In this document: positions 5,727 to 6,255 of the stretch, piece by piece
How positions within the stretch are numbered: position 1 is the stretch's first letter
Layout: the number at the start of each line of letters is the position of its first letter
DNA from: Clostridia bacterium
GTDB taxonomy: Bacteria > Bacillota > Clostridia > Oscillospirales > Ruminococcaceae
DNA: 6,255 nt
Reading direction: 5' to 3'
NCBI GenBank assembly: GCA_003246805.1
Contig: QKDG01000189.1
Span: 1-6,255 of the forward strand
Position numbers and translations under genes: made by a program
The notes under the pieces: generated by a model
The model's input: only the letters and a program-made list of their open reading frames with translations
The model's database searches: none
What the model was told of the DNA's origin: nothing

Positions 5727-6155
5727 ATGCGTATTTTAATAGATGCTGATGGCTGCCCTGTTGTTGATATCGCAGTATGTATTTCAAACAAAAATAATAC
5801 GGAATGTATAATTATTTGTGATACATCACACGTTTTTGAGAAAGAAGGGGTGAAAACAATAACAGTATCAAAAGGGGCAGATAGTGTTGATTTTGCACTT
5901 GTGAATATGATTGCCAAGGGCGACATTATTATAACTCAGGATTATGGGCTTGCCGCAATGTGCCTTGCAAGGGGCGCTATTGTAATTAATCAGGACGGTA
6001 TGCGCTATGATAGCACCAATATTGATGGTTTGCTGATGCAGCGCCACATGGCGAAAAAAATCCTTAAAAATGGCGGCCGGTTAAAAGGCATTGCAAAACG
6101 CTGTGCTGAACAGGATAAAAGGTTTGAACAACAGCTACAAGAATTATTAAAATAA
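5727..6155 (+). CDS. UPF0178 (YaiI/YqxD) family protein, DUF188, PIN/NYN-like
   Basis: From the ATG at 5727 the protein is 142 residues and opens with MRILIDADGCPV, the characteristic first residues of the UPF0178 family (E. coli YaiI, B. subtilis YqxD; usually about 150 residues). AAGGA at 5711-5715 precedes this ATG by 11 bases. An in-frame ATG at 5664 would add 21 basic residues but has no ribosome site, so it is rejected. Other family marks are GADSVDFALVN (50-60), GDIIITQDYGLA (65-76), INQDGMRY (87-94) and the Arg/His of LLMQRH (102-107). The fold is related to PIN/NYN nucleases. Asp6, Asp8, Asp55 and Asp72 are placed as an acidic metal-binding cluster would be, which suggests RNA or nucleotide chemistry, but activity is not established for the family. 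It probably shares a transcript with the UPF0316 gene. Confidence 0.92.
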   Translation: MRILIDADGCPVVDIAVCISNKNNTECIIICDTSHVFEKEGVKTITVSKGADSVDFALVNMIAKGDIIITQDYGLAAMCLARGAIVINQDGMRYDSTNIDGLLMQRHMAKKILKNGGRLKGIAKRCAEQDKRFEQQLQELLK

Positions 6156-6255
6156 GCTTTTTGGTATTTATATTTGCCTGGTTTTCATACAAAATTGAAT
6201 TTGATTTCAACATTATAAAACAGAATATGATCATCAAGCTGCCGTTTAATATCTT
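6156..6255. other. Right-end tail, no supportable gene
   Basis: One hundred AT-rich bases follow the UPF0178 stop. There is no GC-rich hairpin with a T run, so no terminator can be named. On the minus strand a frame open from the window edge ends at a TGA (6187-6185) after 22 codons (ending NVEIKFNFV). It could be the end of a convergent gene, but 22 open codons in AT-rich DNA are weak evidence, and another minus-strand frame is also open. Confidence 0.3.

Overview
The window is AT-rich, ordinary-looking bacterial chromosome. Several features point to an anaerobic Gram-positive of class Clostridia, possibly an Oscillospirales/Ruminococcus-like gut or rumen organism. These are strong purine-rich ribosome binding sites, extended -10 (TGnTATAAT) promoters, a DegV protein, UPF0316 and UPF0178 proteins, and a secreted protein with GLUG-like, CxxC and Ig-like parts. 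The lineage is an inference from gene content and style; no gene here fixes a species.

Left block, minus strand (about 45-1165): a DegV/FakB-type fatty-acid-binding protein is transcribed leftward from an extended -10 promoter. Behind it, on the same strand, lies a tRNA-Arg(ACG) gene with an encoded CCA end. The tRNA has its own perfect-consensus promoter (TTGACA-17-TATAAT) and a strong intrinsic terminator. No clear terminator separates degV from the tRNA unit.

Central block, plus strand (about 1293-3170): diverging from degV is a two-gene operon, hisA then galE, with 12 bases between them and a hairpin after galE. The HisA resembles the eukaryotic HIS6 form rather than the usual bacterial HisA, which is the most notable feature of the window. 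GalE is of the Bacillus-like type and makes UDP-galactose (possibly also UDP-GalNAc) for cell-surface sugars.

Right block, plus strand (3424-6155): a roughly 300-base gene-free stretch with a likely promoter leads to a secreted, membrane-anchored protein of 508 residues. It has a signal peptide, GLUG-like beta-helix rungs, a paired CxxC segment, an Ig-like (Big_2-type) domain and a C-terminal membrane helix. A separate TTGACT-18-TATACT promoter then drives a UPF0316 membrane protein (DUF2179), followed by a UPF0178 (YaiI/YqxD) PIN-like protein, probably co-transcribed. The last 100 bases hold no gene that can be supported.

I see no CRISPR array, transposase, phage gene, toxin-antitoxin pair or other defence system. 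The genes are mostly conserved housekeeping functions. The points worth a second look are the HIS6-like HisA, the mosaic surface protein and the two uncharacterised families at the right end.
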